Both the position numbers and the translations under genes were made by a program. DNA of 64,000 nucleotides from Sporomusa sphaeroides DSM 2875. Its GTDB lineage: Bacteria; Bacillota; Negativicutes; Sporomusales; Sporomusaceae. Of the stretch, positions 51,183 through 59,955 are shown piece after piece. The first letter of the stretch is position 1; each line of letters starts with the position of its first letter. Location: the NCBI RefSeq assembly GCF_001941975.2, contig NZ_CP146991.1, positions 736,001 to 800,000 on the forward strand, read 5' to 3'. The notes beneath the pieces were generated by a model that saw only the letters and a program-made list of their open reading frames with translations, was not told the origin of the DNA and searched no databases.

Positions 51183-51818
51183 ATGAGTTTTATTGCCAAG
51201 TGCTTTCAGATATTTCATCAGGGCGGCCCGGTCATGTATCTGATTCTGGCCTGTTCCGTACTGGTGGCCGCCATTGGGGTGGAACGGTTCATGTATTATA
51301 GAAAAATGGACACCGATATGCACGAGTTTACCGGACGGCTTACCGCTTTACTGGAGCGGGATGACTGGGCGGCAGCTCATGAATTATGCCGGCAGACCCA
51401 GGGGATTGCCGCTATGGTTGCCGCCAAGGGTATTGCCCATGTGCAGCGGGGCTGCGCGAATATCGAAAGCGTGCTGGAGGGAGAAGCTTCTTTAGCTGTT
51501 GCCGGCCTCCGGGCATATTTAAACCATTTGGACACTATTGTAACCATTGCGCCGCTGCTTGGTCTCTTAGGCACAGTTATCGGTATGATTGACTCCTTTA
51601 GTGTCATGAATATCAAAGCCGGTCAGCCTCAGGCCATTACCGGCGGTGTCGGGGAAGCGCTCATTGCCACGGCTTCCGGCTTGTGTGTGGCCACCCTGGC
51701 CATGATTGTATACAGTTATTTTAATCACCGGTTAGATCACCTGCTTACGACTATTGAGCAGACCTGCCTGCTGGTGATGGGGCATATCAAACAGGAGAAG
51801 CGTCATGAAATTGCGTAA
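51183..51818 (+). CDS. exbB: ExbB/TolQ-type proton channel subunit
   Basis: This 211-residue protein forms the pentameric proton channel that energises TonB. It has three transmembrane helices (first at about residues 15-35; the other two near 105-130 and 150-175) and the family's A-P-L-L-G-L-L-G-T-V-I-G-M motif. ATG 51183 follows GGGGGGAG; TTG 51156 would add nine residues. Its 3' end overlaps exbD by 14 bases. No TonB gene is in this operon; TonB-domain proteins are at the left edge of the window. Confidence 0.93.
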   Translation: MSFIAKCFQIFHQGGPVMYLILACSVLVAAIGVERFMYYRKMDTDMHEFTGRLTALLERDDWAAAHELCRQTQGIAAMVAAKGIAHVQRGCANIESVLEGEASLAVAGLRAYLNHLDTIVTIAPLLGLLGTVIGMIDSFSVMNIKAGQPQAITGGVGEALIATASGLCVATLAMIVYSYFNHRLDHLLTTIEQTCLLVMGHIKQEKRHEIA

Positions 51819-52215
51819 TTTGCGTTCAGAGCGTCAGCCTAAGCTGATGATTATTCCCATGATTGATATCATTTTCTTTTTACTGGTATTTTTTATCATG
51901 AGCACTCTCTATATGGTTGACCAGCAGACAATACCTGTTAACTTGCCGCAAGCCGCTTCGGCCCAGAGTGACAAGCCGCACAGTGTGGCTATTGCCGTTA
52001 CCAAAGAAGGCCGGATTATGTTCGAGCAGGAAGAGATACCGCTGGAACTGCTGCAAAAGCGGGTAAAGCTGGAGATGGCTAAGCAGGGCGACCTGGTTTT
52101 TATCCTGCGTTCGGATAAAACAGCCGAATATGGCAAGGTGGTAGCCGTTCTTGATGAATTAAAGCTGGCCGGGGCGCACCGGGTGGCTATTGCTACTGAA
52201 AGGAAGGAGAAGTAA
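51805..52215 (+). CDS. exbD: ExbD/TolR-type subunit
   Basis: This 136-residue protein has one N-terminal transmembrane helix with the essential aspartate (P-M-I-D-I-I-F-F-L-L-V-F-F) and a periplasmic peptidoglycan-binding-like domain (L-V-F-I-L-R-S-D-K-T-A-E-Y-G-K-V-V). It partners ExbB to couple proton flow to TonB. Its start overlaps exbB, and it is followed by the TonB receptor at 52308. Confidence 0.94.
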   Translation: MKLRNLRSERQPKLMIIPMIDIIFFLLVFFIMSTLYMVDQQTIPVNLPQAASAQSDKPHSVAIAVTKEGRIMFEQEEIPLELLQKRVKLEMAKQGDLVFILRSDKTAEYGKVVAVLDELKLAGAHRVAIATERKEK

Positions 52216-52307
52216 TAATTTGGGTGGCAGGTAGGAGGCTGGCAGTTAATTACGGCCAAATTACCATGTATTTAAATTGAAAGCGTAATACGAAGGAGAG
52301 AAGAAGG

Positions 52308-54290
52308 ATGACAAGAAAAAGTGGCACCGGTACAAGCAAGAGCTGGCTGTGTGCGATGGTAACCAGTGCGTTGTTATTGCAAATGCCGGCTGCTGTGCTG
52401 GCAGAAGAGACAGACAACCAGGAAACATTTTCACTTGATGCAATGGTGATAACCGCTAACCGGGTACCGACAGAGGCGGCAAAGACGGCAGCCAATGTCA
52501 CGGTTGTTTCTCAGGAGCAGATTGAAAATGGGCCTTATGCCAATTTGGGGGATGTGTTAAGAGATATTAACGGCGTTGCTGTTACGACCAAAGGCTTTGC
52601 CGGTGCCGGTCAGACTGTTTATCTAAACGGCGATGACCGGGTGCTGGTGATGATTGACGGGCGCAGGCTCAGCCGACCGCAGGGCACAGCAAGTGGTGGC
52701 CGGGCCAGCATTGAGCTCAACTCGATTGTTTCGCTGGATAATATTGAACGCATTGAGATTGTTAAAGGCGGCGCGTCTGCGTTATACGGTTCCGACGCTG
52801 TCGGCGGGGTGATTAATATTATTACCCGCAAAGGCACCGAGGCCAAGACCACGGTGGACTTTTCCGCCGGTTCCTGGGGTATACGCAATTACGGGTTGAG
52901 TACTCAGGGCAGTGAAAATGGGTTTAGCTGGTATATTACTGCCAATAAAAAAGAACAGGATTATGCGGAATACAATGTGCTCAATCCTGCGTTAACAGCA
53001 GGCAGCAGCAAAGGGGACAACCGGCGTTGGCCTAATTCCCGGTACGAGGGAGAAGGGTTTACTATGCGGCTGGATAAAACCATTGACGACAACCGTTCTC
53101 TTACTTTTAATTTTGAACATTGGAATGATGAGGGCGGACGGCCGATTTCGGTTTTAAAGCCTGATGGACCTTTCGATCAATTAACAAGTCTATCAAACAA
53201 TTGGGCACTGACCTATGATTTCAATAAACAAAAAGCTGTGCCGGGGTTTGCCCGGATATATGCCAACTATGCCAATCAGGGTTTTTACGGTACTTATAAG
53301 AGCAGGGTGCAAGGGTTTGCCTACCAGACAGGCTGGCAACTTGATGACAAACAAAAATTGGTTGCCGGCGTTGACTGGGAAAGGGGCGAAGTCCTGGAAA
53401 ATAGATTTCAGGACGAATATCAAGAGGCTGGAAACTATAGCAATAAATCGGTTACAAACACGGCAATTTATTTGCAGGATATCTTTGCGTTAAACGACAA
53501 ATGGACAATGACTCCAGGCATACGCTATGATCATCACAGTAAGTTTGGCGGCCAAACGACCCCCAAAGTGAATGTGAATTACAGCGCCGACAGCACCACC
53601 GATATTTACTTCTCGTACAACAGGGTGTTCAAGGCACCAACATTGGATGATCTGTATTATGATCTTTACTATCCGTTTTATGGTTCAACTGCAAAAGGAG
53701 ATCCTAATCTCAAACCCGAAAAGGGCCATGTAATCAGTGCCGGGGTGAATAAGAAACTTAATGAAAAGACATCGGTGACAGCTAACTACTTTACCAGCGA
53801 GCTGACCAATGCTATTGATTGGGATTATGACGATTTTATGAATTCACAGGTATGCAACATTGCCAAACAAAAAAAACGCGGCTTTGAACTTGATCTTAAG
53901 CACAAGTTATCGGACCGCTACTATACGGAACTGGGCTATTCCTATGTGAATATTAAAGAAAATAGAGACAATGCCGGCTACCTTGTCGACCCCAAAAACA
54001 GTCAGCCTAACGGCTATCGGGTAAAAGTAGGTTATACAGATGCCAAGTGGGATGTGAACGTCAATGGGCAAAGTGCGAGTGGCCTTGACCGGGATTACTT
54101 TGTTGACAGCAACTACTGGGTGTGGAACCTGGCTGCCAATTATAAGATGACGCCTGATGCCAGTGTTTACTTCAATGTCTATAATTTGGGTGATAAAGCC
54201 TATGAACTTACTTCCAGCGGCAGCAGCAACCGGGGCAATTACCCTATGACCTCCCGCCATTTCGTAATGGGAGTCAAATATTCTTTCTAA
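52308..54290 (+). CDS. TonB-dependent receptor, BtuB-like
   Basis: This 660-residue receptor follows AAGGAGAG. It has a signal peptide ending V-L-A-E, a TonB box (L-D-A-M-V-I-T-A-N), a plug (V-Y-L-N-G-D-D-R-V-L-V-M-I-D-G-R, E-R-I-E-I-V-K-G-G-A-S, G-G-V-I-N-I-I-T) and a barrel ending G-V-K-Y-S-F. Its operon holds BtuF, ExbBD, CbiZ, BtuCD and CobO, so of the six receptors this is the best candidate for general corrinoid uptake. Confidence 0.94.
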   Translation: MTRKSGTGTSKSWLCAMVTSALLLQMPAAVLAEETDNQETFSLDAMVITANRVPTEAAKTAANVTVVSQEQIENGPYANLGDVLRDINGVAVTTKGFAGAGQTVYLNGDDRVLVMIDGRRLSRPQGTASGGRASIELNSIVSLDNIERIEIVKGGASALYGSDAVGGVINIITRKGTEAKTTVDFSAGSWGIRNYGLSTQGSENGFSWYITANKKEQDYAEYNVLNPALTAGSSKGDNRRWPNSRYEGEGFTMRLDKTIDDNRSLTFNFEHWNDEGGRPISVLKPDGPFDQLTSLSNNWALTYDFNKQKAVPGFARIYANYANQGFYGTYKSRVQGFAYQTGWQLDDKQKLVAGVDWERGEVLENRFQDEYQEAGNYSNKSVTNTAIYLQDIFALNDKWTMTPGIRYDHHSKFGGQTTPKVNVNYSADSTTDIYFSYNRVFKAPTLDDLYYDLYYPFYGSTAKGDPNLKPEKGHVISAGVNKKLNEKTSVTANYFTSELTNAIDWDYDDFMNSQVCNIAKQKKRGFELDLKHKLSDRYYTELGYSYVNIKENRDNAGYLVDPKNSQPNGYRVKVGYTDAKWDVNVNGQSASGLDRDYFVDSNYWVWNLAANYKMTPDASVYFNVYNLGDKAYELTSSGSSNRGNYPMTSRHFVMGVKYSF

Positions 54291-54377
54291 AATATAATGC
54301 TACAAGAGCAAGTGCAGTCACCTAAATTTACAATGCTTTCGATCTGATTTTCTTGCCAGTGATGAGGAGAAGGTAGC

Positions 54378-55751
54378 ATGGACAAGGTATATTCAGAGGA
54401 AAGTAACACTTCTTTTCGGCAGATTATAAAAATTACATATCCTGTTGTCCTTTCCATGCTTTCCTTTAATGCTTTGGTGTTTGTTGATCGGCTGTATGTA
54501 TCCTGGTATGATCTCACCCAATTTGCCGCTATGCTGCCAGCTAGTTTTACGGCTATTGGTCTTGCCAGCATTTTTACGGGAATTGTCGGCTATGTTTCCA
54601 CTTTGTCTGCACAATACTATGGTGCAGGGCGCTACCCTCAATGTGCTGCGGCCATGTGGCAGGGAATCTATTTGAGCATTCTTTTTGCTTTGCTTCTGTT
54701 GGGTATTTCGCCTATAGTTGCCTCTGTTTTTCAATTGATGGGACATACCGGAAGTTTGTTAGCATATGAAGTAGAATATTTTTATCTTATTATCATAGCT
54801 GAGTGCATCCAAATGTTCTCTATCGCATTTTTTGGTTTTTATTGCGGCATTGGTGATACGAAAACGACTATGCAGGTAGCCGTGCTTATGAATATAATCA
54901 ATGTCATTTTGGCCGGGGGGCTCGTGTTTGGTAAGTTCGGTCTGCCGGAATTGGGAATGATGGGGTCAGGGTTGGCAGCTATTATCAGTTGCCTGGTAGG
55001 GCTGTTTTGTTATGTGCTGTTTTTACATAAAGCTGTAATGCGCCAATATCAGCCTTGGCAGCATTATCGGCCAAACAAGTCTTTGCTCTGCAGCCTGCTG
55101 CGCTTTGGCTTATTTGCCGGGATTCAGTCTTTTGCGGAAATGGGATACTTTAGTATCTTTCTCCTGATAATTGGCTCAATGGGTGCAATGAATCTGGCTG
55201 CGGTGAATGCCGCTTTTGCCATGGAAGCCGTTTTTATTTTACCGGTAATTGGTATGACAACGGCGGTGGGCATTCTTGCAGGTCAGGAGAAAGGGGCTGG
55301 CAGGCTAGGCAATATCCCGGAGATTTTAAAAAAAGGGTTGGTCTTGGGGCTTAGTTTTAATGTTCTAATCCTAATTTCATGCAATTTCTTTCCGGAGCAG
55401 TTGATTTCTATTTTTCATTCGGATACCGATGCGGATCAGCATCACTTGGTTTCTATAGCTACTCCCTTGTTACAGCTTACCTCGTTGTGGCTGGTGTTTG
55501 ATACCATTCATTTAATGGTAGGCAGCGTATTAAAATCTACAGGGGATACGCGTTTTATGATGCTGGTTTATACGGTGGTCCCTTTATTCTTTTATGTGAT
55601 TATGCCCTATGTGTTTTGTGTCTGGTATCCCTTGCCTTTGAGCTGGTTATGGCTGCTTTTGGTTGTCTATAGCGCTACAATGCTGTTGTTGATGGCCACC
55701 CGGTTTGTAAATGGGAAATGGAAAAGTATCAAAGTCATTGAGCAAACCTAA
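54378..55751 (+). CDS. MATE family efflux transporter
   Basis: This 457-residue protein has about twelve transmembrane helices in two homologous halves (P-V-V-L-S-M-L-S in the first, L-R-F-G-L-F-A-G-I-Q-S in the second), as in NorM/DinF-type MATE exporters driven by Na+ or H+. It follows GGAGAAGG. In a corrinoid-uptake operon a MATE gene is unexpected. It may expel lower-ligand fragments released by CbiZ remodelling or other by-products, but this is inference. Confidence 0.92.
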   Translation: MDKVYSEESNTSFRQIIKITYPVVLSMLSFNALVFVDRLYVSWYDLTQFAAMLPASFTAIGLASIFTGIVGYVSTLSAQYYGAGRYPQCAAAMWQGIYLSILFALLLLGISPIVASVFQLMGHTGSLLAYEVEYFYLIIIAECIQMFSIAFFGFYCGIGDTKTTMQVAVLMNIINVILAGGLVFGKFGLPELGMMGSGLAAIISCLVGLFCYVLFLHKAVMRQYQPWQHYRPNKSLLCSLLRFGLFAGIQSFAEMGYFSIFLLIIGSMGAMNLAAVNAAFAMEAVFILPVIGMTTAVGILAGQEKGAGRLGNIPEILKKGLVLGLSFNVLILISCNFFPEQLISIFHSDTDADQHHLVSIATPLLQLTSLWLVFDTIHLMVGSVLKSTGDTRFMMLVYTVVPLFFYVIMPYVFCVWYPLPLSWLWLLLVVYSATMLLLMATRFVNGKWKSIKVIEQT

Positions 55752-55808
55752 CGTTTGCTTGGTGGTGCGGCACCAGGCGCAGCTTTATAGAGGAGAGGTG
55801 GAAATACA

Positions 55809-57002
55809 TTGTATTGGCAGGCGAAATCTGAAACCATGAAAAAACTGTCTTTGCGCCTAGTGTTGCTACTGTCTGTTATTTTCTACTACAGTACAGCTCA
55901 GTGTATGGCGAATGAGCGGAGCGATTTGTACATACTATCTACCGGTGATACTGTTTACCGGCAGGATACCAGTGTGATAGTTGCCTTTAACAGCCCTAAG
56001 GCGGTGCTAAGTACATCCAAGTTCAATGGCGGCTACCAGGATAATCTCTCTGCAGTATTTAACCATGATATGAAACAGGCTGTTGGCGTAACGGCTGATA
56101 ATTACCTGGATTATTTGAAGCATGTGGCGAAAAACTTGCAGCTTAATCCCAAACGGGTAACCGGTATGGGAACAGCGGCATCCATGGAAAATACCGCCAT
56201 AAATTCGGCAAGCTACCAGACGCTTACGGTGACTGCTATTGCCACCGGCGGTGTGGAGGGAAATGGCGGACGGGCCGGTGATCAGGCAGATTATTTTCTG
56301 ACTGGGAAAAAGAGAGCTTTGTATAAGCCGGGGACCATTAACATTATACTGGTGATTGATGCCGATATTCCGCCGGCGATAATGGCCAGGGCATTGGTGA
56401 CCTGCACCGAAGCCAAAACTGCTGCTTTGCAGGAGCTGATGGCCGGCAGCAAGTTTTCCAGCGGGCTGGCAACCGGTTCAGGGACAGATCAGACGATGAT
56501 CATTGCCAATCCAAGTTCTTCACTCTATCTGGAAGATGCGGGCAAGCATTCCAAACTAGGCGAATTGATCGGCCGTACCGTCAAACAAACGGTCAAGGAA
56601 GCGCTGCTAAAGCAGACAGGTTTATCGCCGCAAAAACAGCACAGTGTGCTGCGGCGCATGAATCGCTACGGTGTTATCGAGGAAACATTGTATCAACAAT
56701 ATGTACAGGATATTGGCTTGATTGACAAAGAGCGGTTTTTAACGTCACTGCGGCAACTGGACAAAGAATCGCCTCTGGTAACCGGTGCGTCATTGTATAT
56801 CCACTTGCTGGATCAATTTCAGTGGGAACTAGTAAGCGGTGATGAACTAATCCAGGCAGGAAATGAACTCCTGGCATTGACGGCAGGCAAATATCATGTT
56901 TCGCCGCCGGTCATGCATTCAGCCGAAGTGACACCTGCTATTTATGCATGGTCTTCTCTGGTAGTGAAGATTTTAGCTGACAGGCTGCAGGTGGAATCTT
57001 AA
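55809..57002 (+). CDS. cbiZ: Exported CbiZ-type adenosylcobinamide amidohydrolase with C-terminal extension
   Basis: CbiZ cleaves the nucleotide-loop linker of cobinamide so that cobyric acid can be rebuilt with a preferred lower ligand. The family motifs are clear: V-L-S-T-S-K-F-N-G-G-Y, G-G-V-E-G-N-G-G-R-A-G-D, P-G-T-I-N-I-I-L, T-E-A-K-T-A-A-L-Q-E-L, A-T-G-S-G-T-D and A-G-K-H-S-K-L-G-E-L-I-G (to about residue 260). Two features are unusual: an N-terminal signal peptide (hydrophobic about 14-31, cleavage near C-M-A-N) and about 135 extra C-terminal residues of unknown, mostly helical nature. TTG 55809 follows AGGAGAGGTGG; ATG 55836 is possible. An exported CbiZ would act before inner-membrane transport. 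Confidence 0.88.
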   Translation: MYWQAKSETMKKLSLRLVLLLSVIFYYSTAQCMANERSDLYILSTGDTVYRQDTSVIVAFNSPKAVLSTSKFNGGYQDNLSAVFNHDMKQAVGVTADNYLDYLKHVAKNLQLNPKRVTGMGTAASMENTAINSASYQTLTVTAIATGGVEGNGGRAGDQADYFLTGKKRALYKPGTINIILVIDADIPPAIMARALVTCTEAKTAALQELMAGSKFSSGLATGSGTDQTMIIANPSSSLYLEDAGKHSKLGELIGRTVKQTVKEALLKQTGLSPQKQHSVLRRMNRYGVIEETLYQQYVQDIGLIDKERFLTSLRQLDKESPLVTGASLYIHLLDQFQWELVSGDELIQAGNELLALTAGKYHVSPPVMHSAEVTPAIYAWSSLVVKILADRLQVES

Positions 57003-57078
57003 TCCCCGCGGAATACAGGAATAGACTTGTGAAATTACAGCAAGGACAAGTAACAGAAGACAAGAAGGACTGGATACT

Positions 57079-58122
57079 ATGACTGGTAGGGTTAAAAATA
57101 AAGCCATTTTTTTCAGCGGGATGGGTGTGCTGCTGGTGGTGGTAATTATGGTTTCGCTAGCCTGGGGGCAGGTAGCGGTGCCGCTTGATGCCACACTGTC
57201 GGTTATTGGCCAGCAATTGCACCTGCCCGGCACAGAGGGGATTGAGGTTACACAGGAGCATACCTCTGTTATCTGGCATATCCGGATGCCGCGTACTTTG
57301 GTCGGGCTGCTGGTAGGAGCGGCACTGGCGGTGTCAGGCGCTGTTATGCAAGGCGTATTTGGCAATTCACTGGCCGACCCGGGAATTATCGGGGTATCAA
57401 GCGGGGCGGCGTTAGGGGCTGTTATTGCCATTGCTTTGGGGGTGACGGCTAACGGAATCTTTTATATGCCGTTTTTTGCTTTGACCGGTGCGCTGCTGGC
57501 AGTGGGGTTGACAGTTGCATTAGCTATGCGGAACGGCAAAATCCCGGTGATGGTGCTGCTGTTAGCCGGTGTTGCCGTGAGTATGCTGCTGGGAGCTATG
57601 ACTTCCGGAATATTGACTTTTATCAATGAATACCGGTTGCGGGAATTTTTATTCTGGATTGTGGGAGGGCTGGATTACCGTCGTTGGGAGCATGTGTATC
57701 TTGCCGCCGGTCCGGTTATTGCCGGTATTCTCATTTTGTTTTTATTGGCCAGACATCTTAACATTCTGACTTTAGGCGAACAGGAAGCGCGTTCGGTAGG
57801 TGTTCCGGTTGCGTTTCTCCGGATGGTGCTGCTCACTGTATCGGCTGTGACAACTGCCACTGCGGTATGTGTCAGCGGCACAATCGGCTTTGTGGGTTTA
57901 ATCGTGCCGCATATTATGCGCCTGTTACTGGGGCCGGAACATCGCACCTTGCTGCCTGCCTGTGCAGTGGCCGGGGGCTTGTTTCTGGTGGCCTGTGATA
58001 CGGCGGGGCGGCTGTTGATTCCACCGTCTGAGGTTCGGGTTGGTATTATGACGGCGCTGCTGGGGGCGCCCTACTTTTTGTATCTGCTGCGTAAAGCGCA
58101 GAAAGGAGGAGGGTTGTCATGA
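57079..58122 (+). CDS. btuC: Cobalamin ABC transporter permease (BtuC-like)
   Basis: This 347-residue protein has about ten transmembrane helices, the R-M-P-R-T-L-V-G-L-L-V-G-A-A-L-A-V-S-G signature, the G-N-S-L-A-D-P-G-I-I-G-V-S-S-G-A loop and V-G-L-I-V-P-H-I-M-R. It overlaps btuD by 4 bases (ATGA). Very high similarity to the permease at 34527 suggests duplication of the whole BtuFC unit. Confidence 0.94.
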   Translation: MTGRVKNKAIFFSGMGVLLVVVIMVSLAWGQVAVPLDATLSVIGQQLHLPGTEGIEVTQEHTSVIWHIRMPRTLVGLLVGAALAVSGAVMQGVFGNSLADPGIIGVSSGAALGAVIAIALGVTANGIFYMPFFALTGALLAVGLTVALAMRNGKIPVMVLLLAGVAVSMLLGAMTSGILTFINEYRLREFLFWIVGGLDYRRWEHVYLAAGPVIAGILILFLLARHLNILTLGEQEARSVGVPVAFLRMVLLTVSAVTTATAVCVSGTIGFVGLIVPHIMRLLLGPEHRTLLPACAVAGGLFLVACDTAGRLLIPPSEVRVGIMTALLGAPYFLYLLRKAQKGGGLS

Positions 58123-59372
58123 ATGCGGCCACTCAGATAGCATTAGCTGCCGTTAATGTGGGTGTAACTATCGGTGATAAAGTCATTTTACAGGATATTT
58201 CTCTAACCATTAAACCAGGCGAATTTGTCGGCATTATTGGTCCTAATGGCGCAGGCAAAAGCACGCTACTCAGGGGCTTGCGCGGCATGGGAGCCATTAC
58301 TTCCGGAGCTGTCCGGGTTTTTGGCCAGCCTGTACGCACGATGGGCGACAAACAGTTGGCGCGCATGATTGCTTATATGCAGCAGGAAGTAAATCTTGGC
58401 TTCGGCTTTACCGCACTGGAGGTGGTAATGGCCGGACGCTATCCTCATCTGAAATGGTGGCAGAACGAACAGGCTGAGGATTACGAAATTGCCAGGAAGT
58501 ATATGGAATTTACCGGGGTTGAGGCGTTAGCGGAAAAATCGGTGCAGCAGATGTCCGGCGGGGAACGTCAGCGCGTATTGCTGGCAAAAGTACTGGCGCA
58601 GGAGACACCGCTGATTTTTCTCGATGAGCCGACAGCCAGCCTGGATCTTTTGTATCAGGAAGAAATTTTTCGCTACTGCCAGAGTGTGTGCCAAGCAGGA
58701 AAAACCGTGCTGATTATTGCTCATGATATCAAATTAGCTGCCAAATTTTGTTCCCGGCTGGTTTTGCTTGCCCGGGGTTCAGTCATTGCCGATGGAGCGC
58801 CCGAAGATGTTATTACTGCAGCGAATTTGGAACAGGCATATGGCTTGCATTCGGCTGTTTTTATCAATAAAGTAACAGGTAACCTGGATATTCATACCTA
58901 TGAGGCTGCCGGTACTTTGGGCGGCCGTCCGGCAGTTCATATTGTCGGTGGCGGGGGTTCGGCCGGACATATCATGCGCCTATTGCATGAACGGGCATAT
59001 ACTATGAGTGGCGGTGTTTTTCAACAAGGTGACACCGATGCAGAGGTTGCTGCGGCATTTGGCATTAAGGCTGTCATCGGCCAACCCTTTTGTCCGGTTA
59101 GCGAAGAACAGGCAAGGGAAAATCGGGAGAAAATCCTGACAGCAGACATTACGGTATTATGCAACCTGTACTACAGCCAGCAAAATCTGGCTAATCTTGA
59201 GGTGGCGTTTGACGCTAAGAAACTTATTGTCATTGAAGATACCGTCATCGAAGACCGTGATTTTACCGGCGGCAAAGCAAGCGAACTTTATCGTAAGTTA
59301 CTCAGTCTGCCGCAGGTGACGGTTTTGAGTTCCAGCCAGTTTACCGAACAGATCATTAAAGACAGATTGTAA
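58119..59372 (+). CDS. btuD: Cobalamin ABC transporter ATPase (BtuD-like) with extra C-terminal domain
   Basis: Residues 1-255 of 417 form the ATPase: Walker A G-P-N-G-A-G-K-S-T, signature M-S-G-G-E-R-Q-R, Walker B L-I-F-L-D-E-P-T and H-loop. It drives import with the overlapping BtuC. The remaining ~160 residues, from about T-G-N-L-D-I-H-T-Y, form a Rossmann-like domain starting V-H-I-V-G-G-G-G-S-A-G-H-I-M and with D-I-T-V-L-C-N-L-Y-Y. Some BtuD proteins are fused to CbiZ, but this domain lacks CbiZ motifs and I do not recognise it. It may sense or bind corrinoid or nucleotide. Confidence 0.9.
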   Translation: MNAATQIALAAVNVGVTIGDKVILQDISLTIKPGEFVGIIGPNGAGKSTLLRGLRGMGAITSGAVRVFGQPVRTMGDKQLARMIAYMQQEVNLGFGFTALEVVMAGRYPHLKWWQNEQAEDYEIARKYMEFTGVEALAEKSVQQMSGGERQRVLLAKVLAQETPLIFLDEPTASLDLLYQEEIFRYCQSVCQAGKTVLIIAHDIKLAAKFCSRLVLLARGSVIADGAPEDVITAANLEQAYGLHSAVFINKVTGNLDIHTYEAAGTLGGRPAVHIVGGGGSAGHIMRLLHERAYTMSGGVFQQGDTDAEVAAAFGIKAVIGQPFCPVSEEQARENREKILTADITVLCNLYYSQQNLANLEVAFDAKKLIVIEDTVIEDRDFTGGKASELYRKLLSLPQVTVLSSSQFTEQIIKDRL

Positions 59373-59393
59373 GGAGAGAGGAGTGTTGTTGGC

Positions 59394-59927
59394 TTGGCAG
59401 AATCCCAAGGATTAATTATTGTGAATACCGGAAATGGCAAAGGCAAAACAACGGCAGCCCTGGGGCTGGGCATGCGGGCCTGGGGACAGGGTCTGCGGGT
59501 GCTTGTGCTGCAATTCATCAAAGGGAATTGGAAGTATGGCGAATTAACAGCTGCTGAAAGAATGGGGGCAGATTTTGTTATCCGCCAGTTGGGCGAGGGC
59601 TTTGTGGGAAATAGCAGTGGCGATGAAAAGGAGGACCATAAGAAAGCGGCCCAAGCGGCATTGGAAGATGCCAGACAGGAAATCATGTCAGGAAAGTGGG
59701 ACATGATTATTCTGGATGAAATTAATTATGCCATCGGCTATGGGCTGATTTCGGCAGACGAAGTGCTGGATGTATTAGCAAAAAAAACGGGCTCTTTACA
59801 CCTTGTCCTTACCGGACGTGGTGCCCGGCAGGAAATTATTGATAAAGCTGATTTAGTAACAGAAATGAGAGAAATTAAACACCCCCTTAAACAGGGAATA
59901 AAAGCGCAAAAGGGTATTGAATTTTGA
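59394..59927 (+). CDS. cobO: Cob(I)alamin adenosyltransferase, CobA/CobO/BtuR type (second copy)
   Basis: This 177-residue enzyme is colinear with and about 80 percent identical (by eye) to the copy at 47366, with the same P-loop, W-G-Q-G-L-R and I-I-L-D-E-I-N-Y motifs. Differences cluster in residues 70-90 and 130-145. The start is TTG 59394 after AGGAGAGAGGAG. It follows BtuD by 21 bases, so newly imported corrinoid is adenosylated at once. Its 3' end runs to 59927, 28 bases before the next start. Confidence 0.95.
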   Translation: MAESQGLIIVNTGNGKGKTTAALGLGMRAWGQGLRVLVLQFIKGNWKYGELTAAERMGADFVIRQLGEGFVGNSSGDEKEDHKKAAQAALEDARQEIMSGKWDMIILDEINYAIGYGLISADEVLDVLAKKTGSLHLVLTGRGARQEIIDKADLVTEMREIKHPLKQGIKAQKGIEF

Positions 59928-59955
59928 TCGGGAAAACTTAAGTGAGGAGCTTGGC

